Origin: Polyangiaceae bacterium
Lineage (GTDB): Bacteria > Myxococcota_A > Polyangia > Polyangiales > Polyangiaceae
Direction: 5' to 3'
Assembly: GCA_020633205.1 (NCBI GenBank)
Contig: JACKEB010000011.1
Coordinates: 62,001 to 126,000 of the forward strand
DNA: 64,000 nucleotides
Positions 41,615-50,434 of the stretch are shown here, piece after piece. The notes beneath the pieces are model-generated. The model searched no databases and was not told where the DNA came from. It saw only the letters and a program-made list of their open reading frames with translations. Each line of letters begins with the position of its first letter. The first letter of the stretch is position 1. A program made the translations under genes and the position numbers.

Positions 41615-42865
41615 ATGAGGGCATGGCGACTCGGGAGCATCTTCGCAAGTCTGGTTGTCTACGCCGCGTGCTCCGCGAGCGAAGGCGACCCCGCGGCAAC
41701 CGGTGGCGCTGCTGGCACGGGTGGCGCTAGTGGTAGCTCGGGTCAGGGTGGCAGTGCTGGGTCCAGCGCCCAAGGGGGCAGCGCAGGCTTCCTCGACGCT
41801 GACGTGCCCGACAACCACTTCGATCTCGACGCCGCGTGCGTAGGCACCTCGGTCAAACCTGAGCACAAGCCATTGGGCAGCCTGCTCGTGGTGGACCGCT
41901 CGAAGAGCATGGACGTCGCCACTGGCGGCGGGACGCGTTGGCAGGCGCTCAACAGCGCGCTGACTTCGTTCCTTGCGGATACGGATACGGAGGCTCTGCA
42001 GCTCGGGCTGGTGCTGTTCCCGGAGTTCTTGAGCGGCAGTCCGCCGAGCTCTTGCGTCGATGACAACGACTGTGGCGCGTACGGCCCGTGTCAGGACCTC
42101 GGTAGCTTCGATCAATGCTTCGCGGCCCTGGGTAGCGCGCCCTACGTTTCCTGCGAGGCCGTAGACTACGCGCCCACCGTGGCGATCGGCCCAGCGACGA
42201 GCGTCGCAAGCGGCATCACCAGCAGCATTGCCGGCGTCACGCCCGCGGGGAACACACCCACTTCAGCCGCCTTGCTCGCGGCCATCGATAGCCTCCGCAG
42301 CTGGGGTGCGGATCACACCGATCACCACCTGGCGGTGATCCTGGCGACGGACGGGGACCCCACGGACTGTCTCCCCACGGATGCAAACAGCATCGCACAG
42401 ATCGCGGCAGATGGCCTGGCAGGGTCGCCAAGCGTCTCCACCTTCGTGCTTGGCGTCGGCATCAACAGCAGCCCGCTGCAGCAAATCGCCGCGGCTGGTA
42501 CCGAACCCGACGTCGGCGTGGTGTTCGCCGATGTCGGCAGCAACGCCTCACAAAACCTGACTGACGCGCTCCGCAGCGTGCGCATCGAAGCCTTGGGCTG
42601 CGACTTCTTGCTACCGGAAGGGCCTCCCGGGCAGACCCTCGACTACGGCAAGATCAACTTCAGCGTCTACTCTGGGGGTCAGGAGAGCCAGGTGCCGCGG
42701 GTGTCCGACGCAAATCAGTGCGGAAACGAAGCCGGGTGGTACTACACTGGGGATCCCTCCATGCCGACGGGCATCACCGCTTGCCCCGCCGTGTGCGATC
42801 AGCTGAAGAGTGGGAGCGTGGACAAAGTCGAGTACCTGCTCGGCTGCGACACGGTCGTGAAATGA
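41615..42865 (+). CDS. von Willebrand factor A-domain lipoprotein
   Basis: A 416-aa lipoprotein (VVYAAC, Cys19) with a Gly/Ser/Ala linker to about residue 58. The vWA domain has an intact metal-ion-dependent adhesion site: D94-RS-K-S98 (LVVDRSKSMD), a later Thr in GNTPTSAALLAA and the acidic LATDGDPTDC. Extra cysteines (SSCVDDNDCGAYGPCQDLG and a C-terminal set) are typical of myxobacterial versions. The likely role is protein or matrix binding at the cell surface. ATG 41615 lies 5 bp after the HD gene, and the last four bases overlap the next gene (ATGA), so it is part of an operon of three surface lipoproteins. Confidence 0.87.
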   Translation: MRAWRLGSIFASLVVYAACSASEGDPAATGGAAGTGGASGSSGQGGSAGSSAQGGSAGFLDADVPDNHFDLDAACVGTSVKPEHKPLGSLLVVDRSKSMDVATGGGTRWQALNSALTSFLADTDTEALQLGLVLFPEFLSGSPPSSCVDDNDCGAYGPCQDLGSFDQCFAALGSAPYVSCEAVDYAPTVAIGPATSVASGITSSIAGVTPAGNTPTSAALLAAIDSLRSWGADHTDHHLAVILATDGDPTDCLPTDANSIAQIAADGLAGSPSVSTFVLGVGINSSPLQQIAAAGTEPDVGVVFADVGSNASQNLTDALRSVRIEALGCDFLLPEGPPGQTLDYGKINFSVYSGGQESQVPRVSDANQCGNEAGWYYTGDPSMPTGITACPAVCDQLKSGSVDKVEYLLGCDTVVK

Positions 42866-44097
42866 GTCCGGCTCGCGCTGCTGGCTGGGCGCTGTGCTTG
42901 ATCTGCGCCGGCGGGTGCGGCGGTACGCCTGGAACAGCAGTACCTCCCGGAAACACTCCGAGCAGCGATCCCGTTCAGCCAGCGGCGCCAGAACCGACCA
43001 GCACGCCAGAACCGGAGCCTCTCGAGAGCCCGCCTGCGGATCCGCCAAAGGCGCTGCTCCCGGCGGCGCCCCTCGACGTGGTGGGGATTGGATCTCCCCA
43101 GAGCTTCTTGCGGTTGGAGAACGCTCTGGTGGTGTTTCTGGCGACTGGCAACGACGACGACGTGGCGTCTCCGCTGTTGTTGCACGCTGGGACAGCGAAG
43201 CGTTTCGATGCGTTGCTTGGCGGCAAGGAGTTCGACGCAGACACTTCCCGGGGCTTGTGGGGCTTCGAAGGGCGCTACCCGAGCGACATTTACGCCCGCA
43301 TCAGCGACTCCACCAAACCCGAGACCAAGAGCACTGCCGCGCATTTGGTCGGAAAGCAGTGGCGCCCCATGGCCACCAAGCTGAACTTGCTGCGCTCTCC
43401 GCTCTGGTCTCCTCCCGGGTACAAGAAGCAGCCCGCACCCTCAGCGGTCCGCAGCGAGTGTGACTACGAGCTCACGGATGTGCTGTGGAGCGAGCAACTG
43501 GTGATCAAGGTGCAGGGCGCTCCGCCGAAGGTCCCAGTGGGTCCCCGAGCCAGCATCGGCAAGCGCTGCAGCGACGAGTCGGAGGCGAGCAACGGACCTT
43601 TCGCCATCGAGCTGTGGGCAAAGGCGGGAGCGAAGAGTCAGATCCAGGAGCTGCCAGTACCCGCGGGCTCCGCTCCCATCGGCGGCGGCATGGCGGGTAG
43701 CACGCTGGTGTTTGGCTACCGCAATGGAGACGACGCGGAGATCTTCTACTGGGACACCGAGGCGCAGCGTAAGGTGGATATCCCGGATGTGCCGAAGGGG
43801 ATCTCGTCGCTCTGCAGCGTGCGCGGTGGCGAGCTCTGGGCTGCGGGCAGCGGGTCGCTGTGGAATTATTCCGCAGGGAAATGGATTGAGCTGAGGCTGC
43901 CCGACTTCGCCGGCGCGACCACCCGCCCAGAGCAGGTCGCCTGCCTGGGCGAGGACATCGCGGTGATTGCCCGCGCCGGAGAGTCCAAGCTGTTCGAGGT
44001 AGCCACCGGTCTCGTCTTCTGGTCTGGAAAGCATCAAGGGGTGATGCGCGCTGGCTTCCTCGATGAGCTGCCCGAAGGTGTCGAGGAGATGAAGTGA
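42862..44097 (+). CDS. Lipoprotein, propeller-like, first of two paralogues
   Basis: A 411-aa lipoprotein (CAGGC, Cys19) with a Pro/Glu-rich spacer instead of the Gly linker of its neighbours. The body has repeated Trp- and Gly-containing strands (GGELWAAGSGSLWNYSAGKWIEL, in pieces LWAAGSGSLW and GKWIELRLPD) that suggest a beta-propeller. Segments RPEQVACLGEDIAVIA and LVFWSGKHQG align with RLSCIGNHIALEA and LLFWTGPTAF of the following gene, showing that the two are paralogues. ATG 42862 overlaps the previous stop by four bases; the in-frame extension to 42718 is inside the vWA gene. Function unknown. Confidence 0.75.
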   Translation: MSPARAAGWALCLICAGGCGGTPGTAVPPGNTPSSDPVQPAAPEPTSTPEPEPLESPPADPPKALLPAAPLDVVGIGSPQSFLRLENALVVFLATGNDDDVASPLLLHAGTAKRFDALLGGKEFDADTSRGLWGFEGRYPSDIYARISDSTKPETKSTAAHLVGKQWRPMATKLNLLRSPLWSPPGYKKQPAPSAVRSECDYELTDVLWSEQLVIKVQGAPPKVPVGPRASIGKRCSDESEASNGPFAIELWAKAGAKSQIQELPVPAGSAPIGGGMAGSTLVFGYRNGDDAEIFYWDTEAQRKVDIPDVPKGISSLCSVRGGELWAAGSGSLWNYSAGKWIELRLPDFAGATTRPEQVACLGEDIAVIARAGESKLFEVATGLVFWSGKHQGVMRAGFLDELPEGVEEMK

Positions 44098-45138
44098 GGC
44101 GAGCCGTCGTGGCGGCGTTGCTTGCGCTGGGCTGTCACCCGCAGCCGGGTCCCGAGCCCCCGATCTCTCCACGAGCCCCCAAGGCGGCGCCGGCAACCGA
44201 AACGCTTCGCGACGCGGAGCCAACGCCCCGCGAAGGCCTGCGGTTGATCCTGGATTTGGCGAACGACCTGCGTGTGGATCAAGTCCAAAACGCGGCGTTG
44301 GTAGCCCTTCCGCCGTCTGTCGGAACTCACAACGCGCCCCTACTTCTCGCTCCCGGCGGGGCACGCGTCGCGCACGAGTTGGTCGCGGCGGAGAGCGTTG
44401 AAGGGTTTGTCGGTGGTCATTTCCCTACGGCACTTGTAGCCGTAGTAAGCAACAGGGAAGACTACGCGGTTGCTCGCTTCGAGCGCGGCCACTGGATCCC
44501 CTTGCAAGCGGAATCCGATCCCTACGCCCCCTCCAGGGAGCGACCAGACGGCTATGCTCCCGCAACCAGCAAGCTCTCCAACTGCCCAGCGCGCTTGGCC
44601 CACCTGCACGAAGTGCTCCAGCTCTCAAATGGTTCCCGCGTGGAAATCGGTGACGACTGCGAGTCGGATCTCTACCAAGAAATCCTGGGCGGGGCCAAGC
44701 TCTGCAACATCGTTCTACATGGTCGCAGAGAGCTGGCGGGGTGAGGGCCGGCGGCATCAGGACGTGGTTCACCTTGATGTCACGACCGGACACTGGGAGG
44801 AACTACGTTTCCCTGAGGATTTACGTGACTTCTGCCTCACGGACGATGGAAATGTATGGGCCCAGGACGAAGCAAGCGTGTTCCACGCGAACCCCGAACC
44901 AGGAACGGTGAGCGATGACAGCGGCTTCTGGCAGGTCCCCGTGCGAGAAGGTGCGTGGCGCTTTCAGGTGGTCGACATCCCGCGCTACACGCTCCAGGGC
45001 ACGGCGCTCCCGCCCTTCCCGAACCGCCTCAGCTGCATCGGGAACCACATCGCCCTCGAGGCTAATCTGACCGACGACCATCACCTGCTGTTCTGGACCG
45101 GACCCACGGCGTTCACGGCCCCGCTGCGCAGCCGGTAG
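44094..45138 (+). pseudogene. Frameshifted paralogue of the preceding propeller-like lipoprotein
   Basis: The gene starts at GTG 44094 (GTGA overlap) with a lipoprotein signal (ALGC, Cys14) and runs in one frame to a stop at 44744. From about 44706 the homologous sequence continues in the +1 frame (YMVAESWRGEGRRHQD, through HLDVTTGHWEEL to LLFWTGPTAF) to the stop at 45138. Dropping one T at 44713-44714 would join the halves as NIV-YMVAES and give a protein of about 347 aa similar to the upstream paralogue. Either a true inactivating insertion, programmed slippage, or a sequencing error in GTTCT is possible. If real, the product is a 216-aa truncated lipoprotein. Confidence 0.75.
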
Positions 45139-45398
45139 TCCTCCCGCAGAGTCTGGAGTGGATCTTCCACTCACGATGCTGACTACGCGCAGCCGCTCGT
45201 ATGCACACGCCTTGAAATGGGCTGGTTTGTGGTTCCAGTTGCGTCGCTCGCCGCGGTGCGTCATTACGCCTGGGCCACCCAACCACGCGGTGCGCCCCAC
45301 CTTCCAACGTGACTCGAGCGGAGCGCGGCTGACTGTGCGGCGTGCCTCTCCCCCAAACAAGCAAGGCCCTGCTGGGGCTGAACGAACTGAGAGTGACC

Positions 45399-46409
45399 AT
45401 GCATCAGCCGACTGGACTGCTCGCGTTCTGGAAGAACTACGACCGTAAGACCTATCTCGAGGCAGCGATCCTCGCGGATAAGCTTGGGTACGATTCCTTC
45501 TGGCTGCCCGAGGTGTGGGGCTACGAAGTGTTTAGTCTCCTCACGGAAATAGCGCTGAACACCAAGCGCATCAAGCTCGGCACCGGCATCGTCAACGTGT
45601 ACAGCCGGAGCCCCGCGTTGATCGCGATGCAGGCGGCGACGCTGCAGGAGATCAGCGGCGGACGCCTGATGCTGGGTGTGGGCAGCAGCGGCAAGAACGT
45701 CGTGGAGGGCTTCCACGGTCGCCCCTTCGAGAAGCCGCTGACCCAGGTGCGGGACGTGATCCGTGTCGTGCGCACGCTGCTGGATGGTCGGCCCTTGAAC
45801 GAGGCCGACGCGAAGCTGTGGAATTACCGCCCGTTCACCCTGGAAGTGAAGCCGCCGAAGAAGCCGGTGCCGATCTACGTGGCTGCGCTGAAGCCCAAGG
45901 CGATCGAGAGCATTGGTGAGATGGCCGACGGCTGGATGCCGGTGTTTTGGCCCTACGAAAAGCTCGAAGAAGGTCGCAAGTGGATCGCTGAAGGCGCCAA
46001 GAAGGCTGGACGCAATCCAAACACCATCGTGACGGCGCCGTTCACCACGGCGATCCCGCTGCCAGGGCGCCAAGCCGCAAAGAAGGCGCGCGAGCTGATC
46101 GCCTTCTACGTCGGCGGCATGGGTGACTACTACAAGGAGCTGCTCACGAACTTTGGCTACGGCGAAGAGTGCGAGCGCATCGCCGAGCTCTACAAGGACA
46201 AGGCCACCCGCAGCCAAGCGGAAGACGCCGTGACCGATGAGATGATCGAGGCGCTCACCGTGAGCGGCAATCCGCTGCACTGCGTGCGTGAGCTGCGCCG
46301 CCGCCGCGACTACGGCTTGGACTTGCCGATCATCACCCTACCGCCGAACCTGCCGGGCTGGGCGCTGAAGGCGTTCATCGTCACCATGGCGCCGCGCCGC
46401 TTTCCGTGA
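45399..46409 (+). CDS. LLM-class (luciferase-like, probably F420-dependent) oxidoreductase
   Basis: A 336-aa TIM-barrel enzyme of the luciferase-like monooxygenase family (PF00296). Typical features are AAILADKLGYDSFWLPE, the cis-peptide region LGTGIVNVYSRSPALIAMQ, LQEISGGRLMLGVGSSG and IYVAALKPKAIESIGEMADGWMP; this pattern resembles coenzyme F420-dependent reductases such as methylenetetrahydromethanopterin reductase-like proteins more than FMN luciferases. The substrate is unknown. ATG 45399 has GAGAG about 8 bases upstream and starts near the conserved core; the frame extends to 45342. It is preceded by 260 bp without genes and followed by a short repeat/terminator region. Confidence 0.85.
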   Translation: MHQPTGLLAFWKNYDRKTYLEAAILADKLGYDSFWLPEVWGYEVFSLLTEIALNTKRIKLGTGIVNVYSRSPALIAMQAATLQEISGGRLMLGVGSSGKNVVEGFHGRPFEKPLTQVRDVIRVVRTLLDGRPLNEADAKLWNYRPFTLEVKPPKKPVPIYVAALKPKAIESIGEMADGWMPVFWPYEKLEEGRKWIAEGAKKAGRNPNTIVTAPFTTAIPLPGRQAAKKARELIAFYVGGMGDYYKELLTNFGYGEECERIAELYKDKATRSQAEDAVTDEMIEALTVSGNPLHCVRELRRRRDYGLDLPIITLPPNLPGWALKAFIVTMAPRRFP

Positions 46410-46417
46410 GTAGCTTT

Positions 46418-46451
46418 CCCTGAGATATTTCCTCAGGATATTTCCTCAGGG
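46418..46451. repeat. 13-bp direct repeat within an inverted repeat between convergent genes
   Basis: GATATTTCCTCAG occurs twice in succession (46424-46436, 46437-46449), bounded by CCCTGAG (46418-46424) and CTCAGGG (46445-46451). It lies between two stop codons and may act as a weak two-way terminator. Confidence 0.6.
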
Positions 46452-46455
46452 ATAA

Positions 46456-46962
46456 TCAAGCTTGAGGTTTGACGAAGCTTCCCAGGGCGCGGTCTTTGAT
46501 CACCCCTGGGAACTGATGCACCTGGTTGTGCATCGCCACGTAGACACCTGGCTTGACCAGCTGCACCGCGAGCAGCGCTTCCGTCAGGTTTTGTAGCGCG
46601 TCCGTCGAGCGCAGCTGATACGGGCGCATCGCGCCGGTCAGCACGATCGGCACCGGGGGCGTGCCCGGGCGACACAGCACCTCACCCGTGTGGGCCAGGC
46701 GATCCGTGCCGTGGACGATCACCACGCCGTCCTGGCTCTTGCAGAGGTTCCACGCGCTGTCCCGAATCAGCTCGTGATCCGCCTCGTGCATGTCCAAGCT
46801 GTCCTTGTTCATCAGCGCCACGCGGGAGATGGACACGCCGCGCAGCTCGAGCGACCCGAGCATCACGTCGAGCACGCTGACTTTGTTCTCGAGCACGCCG
46901 CGCAGCTCGTCATAGGTCTTCTCGATGGTGCCACCGGTGGAGATCAAGGCGATGCGGCGCAT
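46456..46962 (-). CDS. Short asparaginase-like protein (N-terminal domain only)
   Basis: A 168-aa protein equal to the N-terminal domain of type I/II L-asparaginases. It has the nucleophile segment STGGTIEKTY (Thr12), NKDSLDM (substrate-binding Asp-Ser) and VHGTDRLAHTG (second catalytic Thr86-Asp87), followed by VLTGAMRP and an ENL-like DALQNL. The C-terminal domain, which completes the active site in the full-length enzyme of about 330 aa, is absent. Similar short proteins of 160-170 aa exist in other bacteria. ATG 46962 is fixed by GAGG five bases upstream; GTG 46968 is in frame. Whether it hydrolyses asparagine is open. It is transcribed apart from its neighbours. Confidence 0.82.
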   Translation of the reverse strand: MRRIALISTGGTIEKTYDELRGVLENKVSVLDVMLGSLELRGVSISRVALMNKDSLDMHEADHELIRDSAWNLCKSQDGVVIVHGTDRLAHTGEVLCRPGTPPVPIVLTGAMRPYQLRSTDALQNLTEALLAVQLVKPGVYVAMHNQVHQFPGVIKDRALGSFVKPQA

Positions 46963-47001
46963 GGCCACCTCACTAGCGCCTGAGCCAGTCCCTCGAAAGA
47001 G

Positions 47002-48543
47002 CTATCTCGCAGGGGAGAGCTTCAGCCCGCTTGCGCCTCCAGGCGCCTTGGATAGCGAGCCTCTCCCCGCGCGCTCCGGATACACCAGCCACTGCCGGAG
47101 CTGGGCGTCCGGTGCGTCGATCAAGGCAATGCCCGAGCGACTGCGGGAAACTCCCAAGTCCCGCAGGAGTCGCCGCAGATCGACGGCGCTGCCACGGGTG
47201 GCATAGCGCGCATTGAGGCGTTTCAAGATCGGCGCGCCAAGGTGCCGGTCCACCACCTTCACCACATCTGACAATGCCCAGACGTCGGAAGCTTGGCCGC
47301 CCTGACGCAAGACTTCGCGCAAGCCGTCCTCGAGTCCAAAGCGACCAGCGCTCTGACGCCGCGCCTCGATGTCAGCGAGCAGGCAGACCAGAGCGCCGCC
47401 CCAGTAAACCGCGTCGTAGTCTTGCGTGCCCTCGAGCCCCGTGCTGCGCATGGCATCGAGGCCCTTCCACATCTGGTGAGCAAACTCGTTCCACACCTCT
47501 TGTTCGCTCTTGTTACCGACGCGCGCGCGGATCACCGGCTCGTAGTAGGTGGCGAGCCCTTCGTCGAACCATTTGCCTTCACCGCTGAAGGAGGGAACGC
47601 CGAGATGAAATAGCTCGTGGACCAAGATCCAGTCGTCATCGAGCTCTGCTTGGGTGGCTTCTTCCCCCACCAGGAGCGCGATGGCCGGAGCGCTGGCGGG
47701 CAACACCTTGCCAAAGATCACATCGTCTCGGTTCCGCACGGGAATGAGAAACAAGGCCGCGTGCGGCACAGGAAATCCCTGCCAGAACTTGCTCACAGAG
47801 CTGGCCGAGCGTTGCACCCAGGCCAAGTATTCACGATGAGCCTCCGGGCTCTGCTCGAGACGTGGCAGGCTGACCACCTCGAGGGTGCCATGTTCACACC
47901 CCGCCTGGCGCGCGCCACCGCAGCTGATTGGCGGCGGAAACTCCAGCGTGTCCACCTTCAGGTCACCGAAGGCGGAGTACGTAGCAACCGGGATCTCCTG
48001 GGCCAAGAGCGCGTACTCTCCTGCTCCAGAGTCCGAGCGCGCGCCGTTGGGAGTCAACCCCGTGCGAAATCTACTTCCCTGGGGAACCGACACGCTGACA
48101 CGAACCGGCAGCCCAGCAGGCAGCGGCTCTGGGAGCAACAGCCAAGTGGAGGCCGGAGACACCACCGCGGCGCCCGCCGCATCCGACTGGTGCAGAGCGA
48201 TGTCGAAGTCCTGATACTCATCCCCCATCTCGCCGAGATCGACTTCGTAGCGAATGCGCACGTCGCGACCGGCGTGCTCCAGCTGGAAGGAGCGATCCTT
48301 CGCTCGCAGCAGCGTGTCGCCTTCCCACACGCGGACGAACGGTGCGGTGCCCGGGGAGTCCAACGCGAAGCTCGCGATCTCGGGTCCACTGCAACGGGCA
48401 TCGACGTCGAGGACGGCACCCGTACCCTCCCGCAGAGTCACGCGGTAGTGGCACTGGTCCGTCGCCTCGGGCACGCGAGCTGGACCTGCGCAGCTCGCCA
48501 GGCTGACGAAGGCACCACACGCGAGAGTCTGCCTCCACCCCAT
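47002..48543 (-). CDS. HExxH zinc metallopeptidase lipoprotein (M61/M1-like)
   Basis: A 513-aa lipoprotein (SLASC, Cys18). The first 250 residues are beta-rich (RVSVSVPQGSRF, PVATYSAFGDLKVDTLEF), like the N-terminal domain of M1/M61 peptidases. The catalytic region is VHELFHLG with His309-Glu310-x-x-His313, and KWFDEGLATYYEP supplies the probable third ligand Glu328. No PDZ domain is visible at the C-terminus. The enzyme probably trims peptides in the periplasm or at the cell surface. ATG 48541-48543 starts the signal. Only 7 bp separate it from the upstream ABC1-kinase gene on the same strand, indicating one operon. Confidence 0.82.
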   Translation of the reverse strand: MGWRQTLACGAFVSLASCAGPARVPEATDQCHYRVTLREGTGAVLDVDARCSGPEIASFALDSPGTAPFVRVWEGDTLLRAKDRSFQLEHAGRDVRIRYEVDLGEMGDEYQDFDIALHQSDAAGAAVVSPASTWLLLPEPLPAGLPVRVSVSVPQGSRFRTGLTPNGARSDSGAGEYALLAQEIPVATYSAFGDLKVDTLEFPPPISCGGARQAGCEHGTLEVVSLPRLEQSPEAHREYLAWVQRSASSVSKFWQGFPVPHAALFLIPVRNRDDVIFGKVLPASAPAIALLVGEEATQAELDDDWILVHELFHLGVPSFSGEGKWFDEGLATYYEPVIRARVGNKSEQEVWNEFAHQMWKGLDAMRSTGLEGTQDYDAVYWGGALVCLLADIEARRQSAGRFGLEDGLREVLRQGGQASDVWALSDVVKVVDRHLGAPILKRLNARYATRGSAVDLRRLLRDLGVSRSRSGIALIDAPDAQLRQWLVYPERAGRGSLSKAPGGASGLKLSPAR

Positions 48544-48550
48544 GGCTCGG

Positions 48551-49897
48551 TTAAGCCTGGGGCGTCGTGGTCGCCATGGCAAGGAAGGCTTGAGACGCGA
48601 AAGGCGCGATCAAACCCGGCAACCCCTCCTTTGGTGCGAGTTGCCCCACCAAGCCGAACAGCAGGACCAGCGTACGTTCCACGTAGAAGTAGCCCTCTGG
48701 GTACTCGATGTTGCGCATGATCTCCCGCAAGCGACCGCGGGTCTGGTCGAAGCCAGCGAGCTTCTCCACGGTGTCCCGATCGAGCTTCGAGAAGTCGTCG
48801 ATTTGCACGTTGGCGAGCACCTTCAGGTACTCCTTCGCGACGCCGGCGAGCAGCTCGCGATCTCCGCCAGGAGCGACGAAACCCATCTTCTCCAGACCAT
48901 CGATGATCTGGTCGTCGCTGCGGGTGAGCGCGCCGAGCACCACCGTTTGCATGCCTTGGGCCAGCGCGTCAGTGACCTCTTCCACGGCGCCGTGATCCAG
49001 GATCACCAGCGTCGGCGCCGCCTGACCTTCAGGGACCCGCACCAGGAAGTTGCCAGGATGAGGATCCGCGTGAAATATCCGCGCGGTAAATAGCATACGG
49101 AAGTAGCACTCGACCAGCAGCGAGGCCACCGCCTTGGGCTCGAGCTGCATGCTCTCGTAGGCCTTCAAGTCCGTGATCTTCGAGCCGACTTCAAAGCTCA
49201 TGGTCAGCACGCTGGCTGCGCTTAGCTCGTCCACCACCTCAGGGATCACCACGTTGGGCATGCCGTCGAAGACCTGGTGCATGCGCGCGATGTTCTTGCG
49301 CTCGTTCGCGTAGTCCGTTTCCCGGTTCAGCATCGCGGATAGCTGATCGAGCACACGGTCGACGCGTGAGACCAGGATCAGTCGCCGGATCACCGGTAGC
49401 AACGTGCGAATCGTCGCTAGATCCCGGCGGATCAGCGTCTGGATCCCCGGGTAGAGCAGCTTCACTGCCACGCGCCGACCGTCCTTGGTGACCGCTTCGT
49501 GGACTTGAGCTAGCGAAGCCGCAGCCAGGGGCTCCTCTGAGAAGCTCTTGAACTCCGCCAGTGGGTTGTCCCCCAGCGCTTCGGTCAGGCGCTCCTTCAC
49601 CTCACTGAAGGGTCGCGGCGGAACTTCGTCTTGCAGCTTCTCCAGAGCGCGCCCGTACGCTCGCGGCAAGAAGCCACCCAGCACGCTCAACACCTGACCG
49701 AGCTTGATGAAGATCCCGCGTAGCCGCGTGAAGCCTGATGCCAGTCGCGCGGCGTTCTTTTGGTGCACTGCTTCCCAGCGCGCCTCGACACGCTGGCGTA
49801 GCCCAGTGGGGAGCGGCAGCTTGCTCAAGATCCACTGCCAGCCGTAGGAGAAGAAGATGCTCCAGAACAGCCACAGCACACGCAGGGAGCGCCACAC
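48551..49897 (-). CDS. ABC1/UbiB-type atypical kinase family protein
   Basis: A 448-aa member of the ABC1/ADCK/UbiB family. The diagnostic KxGQ motif is in FIKLGQVLS, the Ala-rich nucleotide loop in PLAAASLAQVHEA, the ATP-binding Lys in VAVKLLYPG, the catalytic region in FHADPHPGNFLV and the metal-binding ILDHGAVEEV. An N-terminal hydrophobic, Trp-rich segment and a C-terminal hydrophobic stretch suggest membrane association. Family members support ubiquinone or other isoprenoid-lipid metabolism through ATPase rather than protein kinase activity. GTG 49895-49897 was chosen as start; TTG 49939 is upstream. It is probably co-transcribed with the metallopeptidase gene. Confidence 0.87.
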   Translation of the reverse strand: MWRSLRVLWLFWSIFFSYGWQWILSKLPLPTGLRQRVEARWEAVHQKNAARLASGFTRLRGIFIKLGQVLSVLGGFLPRAYGRALEKLQDEVPPRPFSEVKERLTEALGDNPLAEFKSFSEEPLAAASLAQVHEAVTKDGRRVAVKLLYPGIQTLIRRDLATIRTLLPVIRRLILVSRVDRVLDQLSAMLNRETDYANERKNIARMHQVFDGMPNVVIPEVVDELSAASVLTMSFEVGSKITDLKAYESMQLEPKAVASLLVECYFRMLFTARIFHADPHPGNFLVRVPEGQAAPTLVILDHGAVEEVTDALAQGMQTVVLGALTRSDDQIIDGLEKMGFVAPGGDRELLAGVAKEYLKVLANVQIDDFSKLDRDTVEKLAGFDQTRGRLREIMRNIEYPEGYFYVERTLVLLFGLVGQLAPKEGLPGLIAPFASQAFLAMATTTPQA

Positions 49898-50047
49898 GAT
49901 CGTCGAGGTTAGCGGAAGCTGCGGACACCGAACGCACAATCAGCAGGCCATGCGCCAGTCCCAGCTCTTGTGGTCTGCCGTGCGCAGAATTGTCGGGAAA
50001 GCGCGAAAGCGGTTTCAGGTCTTCCACGCACAGCCGTAGCCCTTCAC

Positions 50048-50434
50048 ATGGGCACTCCCAGTCTCAATCCCGTGGACCACTCCACGCCGTCCGTCGTGCT
50101 CGACGAGCTGCTGGAGCAGGTCATGGGCGATAGGGAAATGTTGCAGATCTTGGTCCGGCTGTTCCTGGACGACTTGCCGGGGCGCGTGAGTGAACTGGAA
50201 CAGGCGATTGGTTCTCGGGATCCGGAACGCGTGCGCCGGGCGGCTCATCCCATCAAGGGCGCCTGCGCCCAGCTGGGAGCGGAGCCGGCGCGTCAGGCGC
50301 TGAGCGCCATCGAAGAAGCCGGCAAGCGCCGTGAGATCGAACAGGCTGAAGCGCTCGCGCCCGCGGGCTATGCCGAGCTCCAACGACTAGCCGCCACCTT
50401 GGGGACCGCCGTGACTGCCGAGGGACGAGCATGA
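50048..50434 (+). CDS. Hpt phosphotransfer protein
   Basis: A 128-aa four-helix histidine phosphotransfer protein. The phosphoaccepting His67 lies in RRAAHPIKGACAQLGA, the standard HxxKG motif, within a helical bundle (LFLDDLPGRVSELEQAI, ALSAIEEAGKR). It shuttles phosphate between a hybrid kinase, not encoded in the window, and response regulators. ATG 50048 is the best start; the frame extends to 49970. The last four bases overlap the next gene (ATGA), so the response regulator-GGDEF protein is almost surely its partner. Confidence 0.88.
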   Translation: MGTPSLNPVDHSTPSVVLDELLEQVMGDREMLQILVRLFLDDLPGRVSELEQAIGSRDPERVRRAAHPIKGACAQLGAEPARQALSAIEEAGKRREIEQAEALAPAGYAELQRLAATLGTAVTAEGRA

